The notes below the pieces were generated by a model, which saw only the letters and a program-made list of their open reading frames with translations, made no database searches and was not told where the DNA came from. A program made the position numbers and the translations under genes. This document shows, piece by piece, positions 45,507 through 58,067 of a DNA stretch of 64,000 bases; the stretch's first letter is position 1, and each line of letters opens with the position of its first letter. Source of the DNA: Candidatus Jettenia sp. (GTDB lineage: Bacteria > Planctomycetota > Brocadiia > Brocadiales > Brocadiaceae); NCBI GenBank assembly GCA_021650895.1, contig CP091278.1:2075659-2139658 (forward strand), read 5' to 3'.

Positions 45507-46844
45507 TTATACATGGCTTAACGGCGTTTTTGTCCTAGCACGGAAATGGAACTTTAGGGGGATCTCCGAGAAAGGAAGCTTGCTGCGTAGCTGATTGGAG
45601 AGATAGCGCTCATAATCGCTATCAAAAAGTTTTGGATCGTTAACAAAAAGAATAAAGGTGGGAGGGGCAACACTTACCTGAGTAGCATAATAAATCCTTG
45701 GTGATTTGGCTTTTTTGCGTGTTGGCCGATGCAAGGATAGAGCTTTTTCCAGCGCCTGATTTAATTCAGAAGTTGAAATACGGGTAGTGGTTTGTTCATA
45801 CAGTTCTGTGGCGAGCTGTACCATTTCTACAACATGTTTGTTATCTTTAGCGCTAATAAAAATGATAGGAGCAAAAGAGAGTCCGGGCAAGCATTTGTAT
45901 ATATAATTATTAAACCTTTCTGTTTCAACACCGTGCACTAAATCCCATTTATTAATCACGATGATGCAAGGTTTACTCTCAGAGATAATATAATCTCCCA
46001 GTTTTTTATCTACCTCGGATACTTTTAATGTAGCATCAATAAGAAAGAGCACCACATCGGCCCTTCGAATAGACCGCTCAGCACGCGCCATACTGTAAAA
46101 CTCTATAGAATCTTTGACCTGCCTCTTCTTCCTTACACCTGCCGTGTCAATAGCCAGGAATTGTTTACCGCCTGTCTCAAACCGTACATCGACAGAATCC
46201 CGTGTAGTACCGGCTACTTCACTAACAATCATCCGTTTCTCTTTTGCTAAGGTATTAATCAGTGTAGATTTTCCTGCATTTCGTTTACCAACGATGGCAA
46301 GTTTTATTATGGAGTCGGCAGGAACCGCTTCTTGAGATGACACTGGTAATAGAGAAACAATTCTGTCCAATAATGCAGACCTTCCAAACCCCTCTAAGGC
46401 GGATATTGATATCGGTTCACCCAATCCCAATTTATTGAAATCTGCTATTAAGTACTCCAGCTTGGGTGTATCTACTTTATTTGCAACAAGGATTATCTTC
46501 TTATTTAAACGCCGTAGCTTTTCCACAACCATTATATCCAGAGGCGTCACACCCTCACGAGCATCCACGACAAATAAAATTATATCTGCTTTATGAATTG
46601 CAATTTCTATTTGGAGCTCTATATCTTCTGTAAGACCGTCTATATCTTTTACACCCATCCCACCCGTATCCACTAACTCAAATACATAATCGTTGTATTG
46701 AATCTCAGTAGAAACACGGTCTCTTGTAACACCGCTTGTAGGTTCTACAATCGAAATTCTACGTTTTGCGAGGCAGTTCAGTAAGGAAGATTTTCCTACG
46801 TTTGGTCTGCCAACAATAGTAACGGTCGGTATAATCATTATCAA
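45507..46844 (-). CDS. der: GTPase Der (EngA), ribosome assembly
   Basis: This 445-residue protein has two tandem GTPase domains, each with a P-loop (GRPNVGKSS and GKRNAGKST), DTGGMG and DTAGVRKKRQ G3 motifs, and NKVD and NKWD G4 motifs, followed by a KH-like C-terminal domain. It acts in 50S ribosome assembly. The double G-domain layout is diagnostic. Several Met codons cluster at the start (MIMIIPTVTIVG), so the exact start is uncertain by a few residues. Confidence 0.96.
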   Translation of the reverse strand: MIMIIPTVTIVGRPNVGKSSLLNCLAKRRISIVEPTSGVTRDRVSTEIQYNDYVFELVDTGGMGVKDIDGLTEDIELQIEIAIHKADIILFVVDAREGVTPLDIMVVEKLRRLNKKIILVANKVDTPKLEYLIADFNKLGLGEPISISALEGFGRSALLDRIVSLLPVSSQEAVPADSIIKLAIVGKRNAGKSTLINTLAKEKRMIVSEVAGTTRDSVDVRFETGGKQFLAIDTAGVRKKRQVKDSIEFYSMARAERSIRRADVVLFLIDATLKVSEVDKKLGDYIISESKPCIIVINKWDLVHGVETERFNNYIYKCLPGLSFAPIIFISAKDNKHVVEMVQLATELYEQTTTRISTSELNQALEKALSLHRPTRKKAKSPRIYYATQVSVAPPTFILFVNDPKLFDSDYERYLSNQLRSKLPFSEIPLKFHFRARTKTPLSHV

Positions 46845-46981
46845 TGAAAAGTAATTGTCCTAATATCAATCTAAAGATCTTAATCCTCGTATGAGGATAT
46901 TATTATTAAATTAGGAAAGGTTTAAAAGGATCGCAGTGTAAGAGAAGATTAGTCTTTCCCGGTTACCTCTTCTCCACCAGC

Positions 46982-48178
46982 TTATAGTCTTGATTCCTTG
47001 TCCGGAGAACTATTATCTTTATTACCTTCTCCTGAAGAGGGGAAGGTCTTTACCTCTGCATTCGATCTCTCAGTCTTCTCCTCTTCTATATACACATCGT
47101 TTATATCTGTACTATCAATGTCCTTCCTTAAGAGAAAATAGATAATCGTTTTTGCAGAAAACAGATATGTTAAAACAAAAGTCCAAACTGTCAATTTAAT
47201 TAAAACTATATAAACAATTAACATACCTGCCAGAAACTTCAATGACCAATTAAGCGAAGCTGTTGATACTGGTGACTGAGGAGAATGCACATTACAAAAT
47301 CCGAGGCAAGCAATATTGCATTTTTGTGATAGAAAGGATTGAATGAGACCAAGCTTTTGTCCCATACCTATACCTATGGTATAGAATGATAGGCGAACCA
47401 CAAGCCATGCTATACATGCAATGAATATCAAACAAACAAATCCATACAGCGTATTTATGATACAATACAAGATAAATTGTTTAGGACGTGAAATGACATA
47501 GCTATAGGCTCGACTCATTGCATCAAAGGCATCAGACCCTTCTGCACTGATTGTAGGAAACATAAAACAGAGGCCTAATGCACCTATTATACCTATAAAA
47601 ACCATTAAAAATCCAGATATCAAAGCAAAGGGAAAACCTAATGCAACCAGGATCTCTCCAAAAACGGGAATTCTTCCTAAAAGTCCACCTATTACGTTAC
47701 ATAAGGCAAAAAAGAAAACGCCAATTACCGGCACTAATGGCGACCAGAAATAAGACCAAAACTTTTTTCTGGAAAATTTCAAGGCATCTATCAAGCAGAT
47801 GCTTTCGTCTTTCGCATAGTCTACTGCAGAAATTCTTGTAATAGCACCACCTGCAAGTGACCAGATAGCAAGGATTCCGAAAATGAGTATCGATAAGGCA
47901 AATAACTCACCAAAGTCCATCGGCATAATAGCCTGTGATACATTTCTTGCAATAACCGGTACACCCTCTCTTGCAGAACACAGGACAAGCCTTATAAAGG
48001 TACAAGGAGTGGTACTGATTAATTTTAATGCTGAAAAGAGTGCAACTACGATCGTACACCAAAATAAACTTGCTAAAAGGGCAGAATACCCAAGGAACAT
48101 CTTCTTAGGGTCAAAAGCCATTTTAAAGGCACGGAAAATATCGCGCCAATCATGCCTTATCGTTTTTACTTCACCCAT
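46982..48178 (-). CDS. multi-pass membrane protein of unknown function
   Basis: This 398-residue protein has about eight hydrophobic helices, for example LLASLFWCTIVVALFSAL, ALSILIFGILAIWSLAGGA and WSPLVPVIGVFFFALCNVI. A hydrophilic acidic C-terminal tail (RKDIDSTDINDVYIEEEKTE) follows. A cytoplasmic or anammoxosome-membrane protein is possible. No family was recognised. It overlaps yacG by 8 nt, so it is probably co-expressed. Confidence 0.75.
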   Translation of the reverse strand: MGEVKTIRHDWRDIFRAFKMAFDPKKMFLGYSALLASLFWCTIVVALFSALKLISTTPCTFIRLVLCSAREGVPVIARNVSQAIMPMDFGELFALSILIFGILAIWSLAGGAITRISAVDYAKDESICLIDALKFSRKKFWSYFWSPLVPVIGVFFFALCNVIGGLLGRIPVFGEILVALGFPFALISGFLMVFIGIIGALGLCFMFPTISAEGSDAFDAMSRAYSYVISRPKQFILYCIINTLYGFVCLIFIACIAWLVVRLSFYTIGIGMGQKLGLIQSFLSQKCNIACLGFCNVHSPQSPVSTASLNWSLKFLAGMLIVYIVLIKLTVWTFVLTYLFSAKTIIYFLLRKDIDSTDINDVYIEEEKTERSNAEVKTFPSSGEGNKDNSSPDKESRL

Positions 48179-48371
48179 TTTCCTCTCCTTTTTTTCCCAT
48201 TCGGCTCAAGACTTCAGGATTCAATGGTTCTTCAATACGATAACTTTCGTCCAGCCATGCTCCAAGGTCAATAAGCTTGCACCGTTCACTACAAAAAGGA
48301 AAATAAGGCAAGTCCTTTATCTTTTGATAAACTAGTTCTTTTTTACAATTAGGACAATTAATTTTGGCCAT
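48171..48371 (-). CDS. yacG: YacG-type zinc-binding protein (DNA gyrase inhibitor family)
   Basis: This 66-residue protein has zinc ligands in CPNCKKEL and CSERCKLIDLGAWLDESYRI, the characteristic C-x2-C and C-x3-C pattern with following LIDLGAW. Members inhibit DNA gyrase in E. coli; the role elsewhere is less certain. It overlaps the membrane protein gene by 8 nt. Confidence 0.85.
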   Translation of the reverse strand: MAKINCPNCKKELVYQKIKDLPYFPFCSERCKLIDLGAWLDESYRIEEPLNPEVLSRMGKKGEENG

Positions 48372-48504
48372 ACTTTTCTCTCATAACAGTTTTCAGTATG
48401 TTGCAGCAAAGACGCAAAGAGATCCTCTTGAAGATTATAACAGGATTTATGTTAACTTCTATTCTTATACCCTCACCACTCATGTACAACAACCTCTTAT
48501 TTCT

Positions 48505-48762
48505 TTATTTCTTTTCAGAAGTTTTTGCTTCGGGTTTTGCGGATTCTGTCTCCTTTTTTGCTTTTGATTTATACTCATCACTTCGGTAATCTGTCTGATA
48601 AAAACCCGATCCTTTAAAAATAATAGCACTTCCCGCGCCTATTACCCTTTCAGCTTTTGGTTTTCCACAAGCGGGACATTCCCTTATTGGCCTTTCTGTA
48701 ATATGCTGAAACAACTCAAATGAATGATCACACTCACTACATCTATAATCATATGTTGGCAT
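48505..48762 (-). CDS. FmdB-family zinc-ribbon protein
   Basis: This 85-residue protein begins MPTYDYRCSECDHSFELFQ, with a second Cys pair CPACGKPKAERVIG, which is the FmdB-type zinc ribbon. The tail is basic and Lys/Glu-rich (KSKAKKETESAKPEAK). Function in this family is poorly known; it may regulate transcription or bind RNA. It lies between dnaJ and yacG on the same strand. Confidence 0.85.
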   Translation of the reverse strand: MPTYDYRCSECDHSFELFQHITERPIRECPACGKPKAERVIGAGSAIIFKGSGFYQTDYRSDEYKSKAKKETESAKPEAKTSEKK

Positions 48763-48879
48763 CTTCCCTCCTTATTTATAGATAATCCATAGATTGAGTT
48801 AAATTTCAATTCAACCTATATTAAGCTCATCTTTAATCCTATTTAGATATTTAGTTATGAGAATTTTTTTCAACAAGAT

Positions 48880-50001
48880 TTATTCAAAAAAATTCTTCAT
48901 CTTTTCGAAAAATTTCTTTTGCCGGGGAGAAACATTTTTTTTCTCTAATTCAGCAAATTCACGTAATAAATCCTCTTGTCTGGTAGTCATCTTTGTAGGC
49001 GTTTCAATAACTACCTGTACCAGGAGGTTACCCTTTCCATATCCATGCAGATTAGGAAACCCTTCCCCACGAAGAGGAACAACCTCATTATTTTGTGTTC
49101 CTTTTGGTATTTTTACCTGAATAATATTACTGGTAAGTGTAGGCACCTCAATCGTACAACCTAAAGCTGCCTGCGCAAAAGTAATAGGAACCTCACAAAG
49201 AACGTCATCTCCCTGTCTCTTAAAGATAGGATGTGGTTTGATATGTATGTCGCAATATAAATCTCCAGGGGATGCTCCATTTTCTCCTGGCTCTCCCTGA
49301 CCTGATAACCTCAGCCGCATACCATCTTCTACACCGGCTGGAATCTGGATAGAAATAACTGATTTTTTTGGATAACGGCCAGAGCCACCACATTTAGTAC
49401 AGGGCGATTCTATAATTTTGCCATTGCCCCGGCATTTCGGACACGTAGTGCGCAAGGTGAAAAAACCTTGCGATTGCTGAACCTCTCCCCGGCCTCTACA
49501 ATACGGGCAATTTACCGGAGAGGTTCCTTCCCGAGCGCCAGTCCCCCGACATACATCACAGATCTCTCTCCGTGTTAGTTCAATCTTTTTTTCAATCCCT
49601 GTAGCTACATCCTTGAAATCAACCTCAATATCACACTTTAGACTTGCCCCTCGCCGTTGAGCCTTTCCACGACCCCTTCCTCCACCAAAGAAGTCTTCAA
49701 AGATACTTCCACCACCAAAAATATCCCCAAAAGCATCAAAAATATCTTCAAAAGTACTATAGCCGCGAGACTCAGTACCCTTTAAGCCATCAACTCCAAA
49801 CTGGTCATAGCGCCTTCTTTTTTCAGGATCACCTAGTACACCATAGGCCTCAGCAGCCTTCTTAAATATATGTTCAGCCTCTTTATTTTCCGGGTTTCTA
49901 TCCGGATGGTATTTTAAAGCTATCTTACGATATGCTTTCTTTATGTCTTCTCCACTTGCACTTCTATCAACACCTAATACTTGATAATAATCTTCTTCCA
50001 T
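48880..50001 (-). CDS. dnaJ: chaperone DnaJ
   Basis: This 373-residue co-chaperone has the J domain with HPD ([16 protein letters not shown]), a Gly/Phe-rich linker ([18 protein letters not shown]), four CxxCxGxG zinc repeats ([32 protein letters not shown]) and a C-terminal substrate domain. It stimulates DnaK and folds proteins. The dnaK and grpE genes are not in the window. A terminator at 50177-50210 separates it from groEL1. Confidence 0.97.
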   Translation of the reverse strand: MEEDYYQVLGVDRSASGEDIKKAYRKIALKYHPDRNPENKEAEHIFKKAAEAYGVLGDPEKRRRYDQFGVDGLKGTESRGYSTFEDIFDAFGDIFGGGSIFEDFFGGGRGRGKAQRRGASLKCDIEVDFKDVATGIEKKIELTRREICDVCRGTGAREGTSPVNCPYCRGRGEVQQSQGFFTLRTTCPKCRGNGKIIESPCTKCGGSGRYPKKSVISIQIPAGVEDGMRLRLSGQGEPGENGASPGDLYCDIHIKPHPIFKRQGDDVLCEVPITFAQAALGCTIEVPTLTSNIIQVKIPKGTQNNEVVPLRGEGFPNLHGYGKGNLLVQVVIETPTKMTTRQEDLLREFAELEKKNVSPRQKKFFEKMKNFFE

Positions 50002-50176
50002 GTATAGAGTCTGTAAATTAAGTAATGGTTTTATAATGGGATACTATGAAATACGAATGTTATAATAGTGAAATTATAGTATATAAAACTGCATAAAATC
50101 AAGGGTGTTTTAAGTATCCACGAAAAGCAAGGGAAATAGTCATCGGCCACAATTCCTTACGTATTTTTTGGTATAA

Positions 50177-50210
50177 AAGTAAAAAGGCTACTTGCGCAGC
50201 CTTTTTACTT
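50177..50210 (-). terminator. intrinsic terminator after groEL1
   Basis: A perfect 13-bp stem AAGTAAAAAGGCT/AGCCTTTTTACTT around an 8-nt loop, followed on the minus strand by TTTATACC. It sits 38 nt past the groEL1 stop. Confidence 0.75.
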
Positions 50211-50247
50211 CCCAGGGTATTTACATTTTTATTCAATGTTCAGTTAG

Positions 50248-51918
<1,671 letters not shown>

Positions 51919-52209
51919 TTACTCAATCTTGGCCAAAATATCACTTTCCCTCATAACCAGATATTCCTTACCGTCAACAACAACCTCGGTCCCCGCATAC
52001 TTTCCGTAAAGCACCTTGTCTCCCTTTTTTACCAAAAGCTCAGCCCTTTTCCCATTCTCCAACATCCTTCCTTCACCCACAGCCACAATTTTACCCCTCA
52101 TAGGCTTTTCCTTTGCAGTATCAGGCAACAGAATACCACCCTGCGTTTTTTCTTCAGCTTCTATAGGTTCAATAACTACTCTATCATCTAATGGCTTGAT
52201 ACTTACCAT
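51919..52209 (-). CDS. groES: 10-kDa co-chaperonin GroES
   Basis: This 96-residue protein has [20 protein letters not shown], the mobile loop with [13 protein letters not shown] and the C-terminal [17 protein letters not shown]. It caps GroEL rings. It lies between two groEL genes (70-nt gap after groEL2, 51-nt gap before groEL1), so one GroES may serve both. Confidence 0.97.
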   Translation of the reverse strand: MVSIKPLDDRVVIEPIEAEEKTQGGILLPDTAKEKPMRGKIVAVGEGRMLENGKRAELLVKKGDKVLYGKYAGTEVVVDGKEYLVMRESDILAKIE

Positions 52210-52279
52210 ATCTTTACATTTAACCTCCTCAAGAAAACAATTAAAATTCTAAACATTACAATAAGTGAAAGCGCGGGGA

Positions 52280-53986
<1,707 letters not shown>

Positions 53987-54161
53987 TCATAATAACAGAG
54001 AAATAAAAATATAATTTTACTTAATTTGATTCACCATAAACTTAGCAAACATAATGCCGTTAAATACTTTCAAACAACAAAACGCCTTAACCAATTAAAG
54101 TTTATAGTGTTATATTCATAGGTATTATCCAATATAAAACAAAAAATATTTACCTTGAATA

Positions 54162-54216
54162 TGCCATTGTGGCAGCTTTGAAACTTTGCTTTAAACAATA
54201 TCTGCCACTATGGCAG
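54162..54216. promoter_or_regulatory. two tandem palindromic operators, TGCCA-N3-TGGCA
   Basis: TGCCATTGTGGCA (54162-54174) and CTGCCACTATGGCAG (54202-54216) have centres 41 bp apart, about four helical turns, so both would face the same side of the helix. They lie between the divergent groEL2 (start 53956) and birA (start 54390). The binding protein is unknown, and HrcA/CIRCE is absent. The gap 53957-54389 has no other recognised feature. Confidence 0.6.
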
Positions 54217-54389
54217 AAACTTATTATCTTACACCTTTAAGATTAAAAGAAAATTAGTTTATCTTTAATATTGACTTTTAAATTATTTATGACATATATT
54301 AAAAACATTGTCAGCCTAATGTTTTTGGCTAAATTCATCTATTTCACATTGAAAACTGAATAGAATTTGATACAAAGTTATTTGCACAT

Positions 54390-55184
54390 ATGCTAGATTA
54401 TCTGGTTTCCGAAGAAATCATTAAGGGATTAAAAACAAAAATCATTGGAAGCACTGTAGTTATTCACGACCGAATAACCTCAACAATGGATGTTGCCAAA
54501 AAAATTGCCCATAGGAGTTTTAAAAATGGCATGGTAATTTTTACAGAAGAGCAAACTCATGGAAGGGGACGTTCAGGCAAATCATGGTCTTGCCAAAAAT
54601 CTAAAGGGTTACTATTTACAATCTTAATAAGGCATACTATCCAGCCAGACCATTTATGCCTATTAACCGGTACTATAGCTGTTTCAATCACAGAGACAAT
54701 TCGCGAGACTTTAAAACTCCCGGCAGTAATTAAATGGCCTAATGATATTTTAATCTATGGAAAAAAGGTGGGAGGTGTATTGGTAGAATTGGAAAAAGGA
54801 CCTAAAAAACAACCAATATTTTTAGTTGGCATAGGTCTGAATGTCAATACCTCTGAGAAAGAGTTACCAAAACAAACACGTTTACCCGTAACATCTTTAG
54901 CTATCGAAAAAAATGAGCTTATAGATCGCACAACCCTTGCAACTGCATTACTTCAAGATATCGACAAATGGTATTTAATTTTAAAAGACGAACACTTTAG
55001 GTATATTGCTGAACGATGGAGGGAATTTTGTATTACAATTGGAGAGAAGTTAACTATTGCCGATTGTGGTAAAGACTATTCTGGCAAGGTAATCGATATT
55101 TCTAATAATGGAGGCTTGATGTTGAGATTAGATAACGGTGAGATAAAAATATTCCGTGGTGAACATGCCACGATCAAATATTAG
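54390..55184 (+). CDS. birA: biotin-[acetyl-CoA-carboxylase] ligase, short form
   Basis: This 264-residue ligase has the biotin-AMP loop GRGRSGKSWSCQKSKG, the KWPNDILIYGKKVGGVLVELE catalytic segment and a C-terminal SH3-like domain. The N-terminal helix-turn-helix of bifunctional BirA is absent, so it should be only an enzyme. It attaches biotin to carboxylase subunits. It is divergent from groEL2. Confidence 0.93.
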   Translation: MLDYLVSEEIIKGLKTKIIGSTVVIHDRITSTMDVAKKIAHRSFKNGMVIFTEEQTHGRGRSGKSWSCQKSKGLLFTILIRHTIQPDHLCLLTGTIAVSITETIRETLKLPAVIKWPNDILIYGKKVGGVLVELEKGPKKQPIFLVGIGLNVNTSEKELPKQTRLPVTSLAIEKNELIDRTTLATALLQDIDKWYLILKDEHFRYIAERWREFCITIGEKLTIADCGKDYSGKVIDISNNGGLMLRLDNGEIKIFRGEHATIKY

Positions 55185-55326
55185 CAAAACACTACCTTAA
55201 ATATATACTATTTTGAGACTACGGAAAATGGGAATCAAAAGGGTGGGAGCCTAAAAAACCGCCTCTTCCCATCTTTACAGCTTTTGTTTCATAAAATCTT
55301 CTTGCTTTTACATTCTCAACTTACCA

Positions 55327-55875
55327 TTACTTTAATCGTAACACCTTCTCAATAGCAAACAACCTTGCTTCAATCCTGCTCGTCTGTTTTGAAAGATCGT
55401 TGTACACAAGATATCCCAGAACAAGCATAAGTGCTGTATAGGCTATTATGATATAAGTAGAAATGGGTATACGGCTCATTTCTGGTTCTTTCTTTTTCTG
55501 TTGTATTCTTGATCCAGAAAACGATGTTTCGGTATAGTTCTTTGATCCTTGAAATACAATCTCACGGCTCTGCATTGATTTTACTTTTTCCGTAGGTTTT
55601 TCATACAAACGTCCAATCAAGACTTTTTGCTTAGGCATTATAATGCTACCGGAATCATCGTTAACCTCACTTATAGGTTGTTGTATCTGAGTATCTGAAA
55701 TCTCTTTACTATTTGCCGAAATAGGTATTTGTTGTTTTATTGTTATTTGCTGGTTACTTTTCTCATTATTCAGATCAACAGTATTTTCGTTCTCTAAGGG
55801 AAACAATTTTTTATTTTCATTTGCAATCTTCATCCAACCCAATGGGTCATTCCCAAGCACACTACCCTTTCCCAT
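55327..55875 (-). CDS. membrane-anchored protein of unknown function
   Basis: This 182-residue protein has a charged, Gln/Ser-rich N-terminal region (1-130) and a single transmembrane helix near 138-160 (STYIIIAYTALMLVLGYLVY), followed by a short basic/coiled C-terminal part (SRIEARLFAIEKVL). It lies about 157 nt downstream of the parA-like gene on the same strand and could act with it. No family was recognised. Confidence 0.65.
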   Translation of the reverse strand: MGKGSVLGNDPLGWMKIANENKKLFPLENENTVDLNNEKSNQQITIKQQIPISANSKEISDTQIQQPISEVNDDSGSIIMPKQKVLIGRLYEKPTEKVKSMQSREIVFQGSKNYTETSFSGSRIQQKKKEPEMSRIPISTYIIIAYTALMLVLGYLVYNDLSKQTSRIEARLFAIEKVLRLK

Positions 55876-56032
55876 ATTTTCTCCTAATGTAGATTTTATA
55901 GTAATAACATATTACAATCACTTACATTATATTTTAATGAGATTCACGGCGGAAACACATTTCCCCAATCTTCTTCACTACAACAAATATTCCCTTTTAT
56001 CATCAAAATAAATAACTTATATTTTCAATAAA

Positions 56033-56806
56033 TTAAGATTTTTTGTTATTTTCTTGCTGTACGACTTCCTTTGCAAGGGCCATGTAATCTGCAGAACCGT
56101 AAGAATCAGGCGCATAAGATGTAATTGGCTTACCATGACTGGGAGATTCTGAAAGTTTCACATTTTTCCTGATAATTGTATTAAATACCCTATCTTCAAA
56201 GTGTTCCTTAACCTTTTCAACAACTTCCTTGCTAAGTCGGGTGCGACTAATATACATACAAAGAATTATTCCGGTAATCTCTAAATTATTATTTAATCTT
56301 TTTCTAACAACCTCAAATGTATCCAGCAACTTACCCACCCCTCGTAATGCGAAAAATTCAGTTTGTACGGGAATAAACATCTCATGTACTAACGTCAAGA
56401 CATTAAGAGTCAATAAGCCAAGAGAAGGAGGACAGTCAAAGAGAATATAATCATATCGATCTAATACATTTCCCAAATGTTCTTTTAGCACCGTCTCTCT
56501 TCCAACAACACCGACAAGCTCAATTTCTGCGCCCGAGAGGTCAATATCTGCAGGAATAATATCGAGATCTTTAATATGGGTAGGTAAAATTACTTCGTCT
56601 GGTTTACATTCTCCTTTAATGAGGTTGTATACGGAACATTTTAGATTGTAAATGTCTACCCCAAGATGTACACTTAAATTGGCCTGTGGATCCATATCGA
56701 CAATCAACACTCTTTTCCCCAGCATCGCAAGGCATGCGCCCAAATTTGCTGTTGTAGTAGTTTTCCCTACTCCTCCCTTCTGGTTAAGTAATGCTATACT
56801 TCTCAT
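56033..56806 (-). CDS. ParA/Soj-type ATPase
   Basis: This 257-residue ATPase has the deviant Walker A KGGVGKTTTTANLGA, VLIVDMDPQANLSVHLG and DYILFDCPPSLGLLT, as in ParA/Soj/MinD proteins. It should act in chromosome or protein positioning. GGGAGG lies 9 nt before the ATG at 56806; the upstream ATG at 56815 abuts that site. No parB is adjacent, so the partner may be elsewhere, or the downstream membrane protein may be the effector. Confidence 0.88.
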   Translation of the reverse strand: MRSIALLNQKGGVGKTTTTANLGACLAMLGKRVLIVDMDPQANLSVHLGVDIYNLKCSVYNLIKGECKPDEVILPTHIKDLDIIPADIDLSGAEIELVGVVGRETVLKEHLGNVLDRYDYILFDCPPSLGLLTLNVLTLVHEMFIPVQTEFFALRGVGKLLDTFEVVRKRLNNNLEITGIILCMYISRTRLSKEVVEKVKEHFEDRVFNTIIRKNVKLSESPSHGKPITSYAPDSYGSADYMALAKEVVQQENNKKS

Positions 56807-56984
56807 TACGTACATCCTCCCACTAAAGGTAAGTTTTAAATCAATAAAATAGGTATGTTTTATTGTTCATTATCAACGAGAGTTTGTATCCATGTAAGAA
56901 CATGAGAATATTCGATATAAATCACCCGAAAGTTTAGCATGTATAATAGAAATTTCAAGCTATAAATTTAATAGCACTGACTAC

Positions 56985-57581
56985 TTAATCTTTCTTCTGG
57001 CTTTTAAAAAACTCCTCAATACAACGATATTTTTCTGCTATCGCAGCTTCCCTTTGTTGTAGGGCATATGTGTGGGTAAAAATCTTTGATATTAATTCGG
57101 TTGTTGAAAACACCTGTCCCCTCGCCATCTTCAAGATCGGTTTTAGCATGGGAGGTGTTTTTTTTACCGCATCCCAAAGAATATGAGCATCAATATTAAA
57201 ATGAGCAGCAATATCGTATATACAGAACTTTGAACGCCTGGGGTTGGAAATCGCCACACAATGGGCACCCATTACCGTATTATCACAAAGATATATCGGC
57301 ATTGAAAGAAGAGTTAAACCTCCTGGGCAAACATCCTCAAAGGGTCTTTTAAAATGGATAGCACTTTTTGATAACTCCCAGCTATAGGACTGACAGAGGT
57401 CTTTACGTTCACTGACAAAACGTAGTGTCTTACAATACGATGAAGCATTAATTTCATTAATTATACTTCCATTCACATCATATATAACGCCATGTGTGTT
57501 TAAAATATCCATGAGGTAGATTTGAATACTTGAAATGAGTTCTTTTTCGGCGTTAACCTTTAATTGGCCAGTCTGTTCCAT
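56985..57581 (-). CDS. PocR-domain sensory protein
   Basis: This 198-residue protein is a stand-alone PocR-type domain. It has Cys residues in SYCKTLRFVSERKDLCQSY, CPGGLTLLSMPIYLC and the closing SNPRRSKFC, as in PocR sensors thought to bind small hydrocarbon-derived ligands. A helical C-terminal extension (QREAAIAEKYRCIEEFFKS) could form a coiled coil. No DNA-binding or kinase domain is present, so the signalling partner is unknown. Confidence 0.75.
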   Translation of the reverse strand: MEQTGQLKVNAEKELISSIQIYLMDILNTHGVIYDVNGSIINEINASSYCKTLRFVSERKDLCQSYSWELSKSAIHFKRPFEDVCPGGLTLLSMPIYLCDNTVMGAHCVAISNPRRSKFCIYDIAAHFNIDAHILWDAVKKTPPMLKPILKMARGQVFSTTELISKIFTHTYALQQREAAIAEKYRCIEEFFKSQKKD

Positions 57582-57746
57582 ATAACGTAAAGTATTTCAG
57601 AATAGGTAGTATCTGGGTAGGCAAGACAAAGGGGATTATTAGTTTCTCACACTATACATAACTTAAGATAAGTTTCCAGTAAAATTCAAAAAATATTTCT
57701 GCTGATTGTATCACTAAAATGTTCTTAATAACTATTAAAAATATCA

Positions 57747-57814
57747 CCGTATCAGACTACGGTAAAGACATCCATCGATTCTGGCAAAATCGACTTTTAA
57801 AATACTACGGTAAA
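57747..57814. promoter_or_regulatory. direct and inverted repeats, possible operator
   Basis: ACTACGGTAAA occurs twice (57756-57766 and 57804-57814, 48 bp apart). The first is part of CCGTA-N6-TACGG (57747-57762), and CGATT/AATCG arms lie between them. The region is about 250 bp before the aminotransferase and 170 bp before the PocR gene. The rest of the 486-bp gap 57582-58067 holds no supported gene. Confidence 0.35.
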
Positions 57815-58067
57815 TATTTCTTAGACACTTCTCTTTATAAGGAAGTATAATATGAAAAATTACACCTATAAAATCTCATACATTCTGCAAAGAATGAAAT
57901 AGTTAACCCGGATCAATAGAAATCATCGACAAAGATTACAAGATGGAAGGTATTCCTGATATCTCAAAAAACTACGAGTTTCATTGCACAGCATATTTAC
58001 TTATCGGCTGTCCTGTCAAATTTAGCATTAATGCATTTTTAATACACGCAGGGAGGTTTGAATAGTC

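Noticed and set aside
55220-55275. ATGGGAA/TTCCCAT hairpin between birA and the downstream membrane protein gene
   Set aside because: The loop is long and the T tract is poor, so it is not a convincing terminator.
57852-57902. 16-codon frame after AAGGAAG upstream of the DegT-type gene
   Set aside because: It could be a leader peptide, but no attenuator hairpin follows it.
57943-58065. Plus-strand reading frame of 40 codons ending just before the DegT aminotransferase gene
   Set aside because: The ribosome site is weak and its end covers the aminotransferase's own GGGAGG. It is too short to separate from chance.
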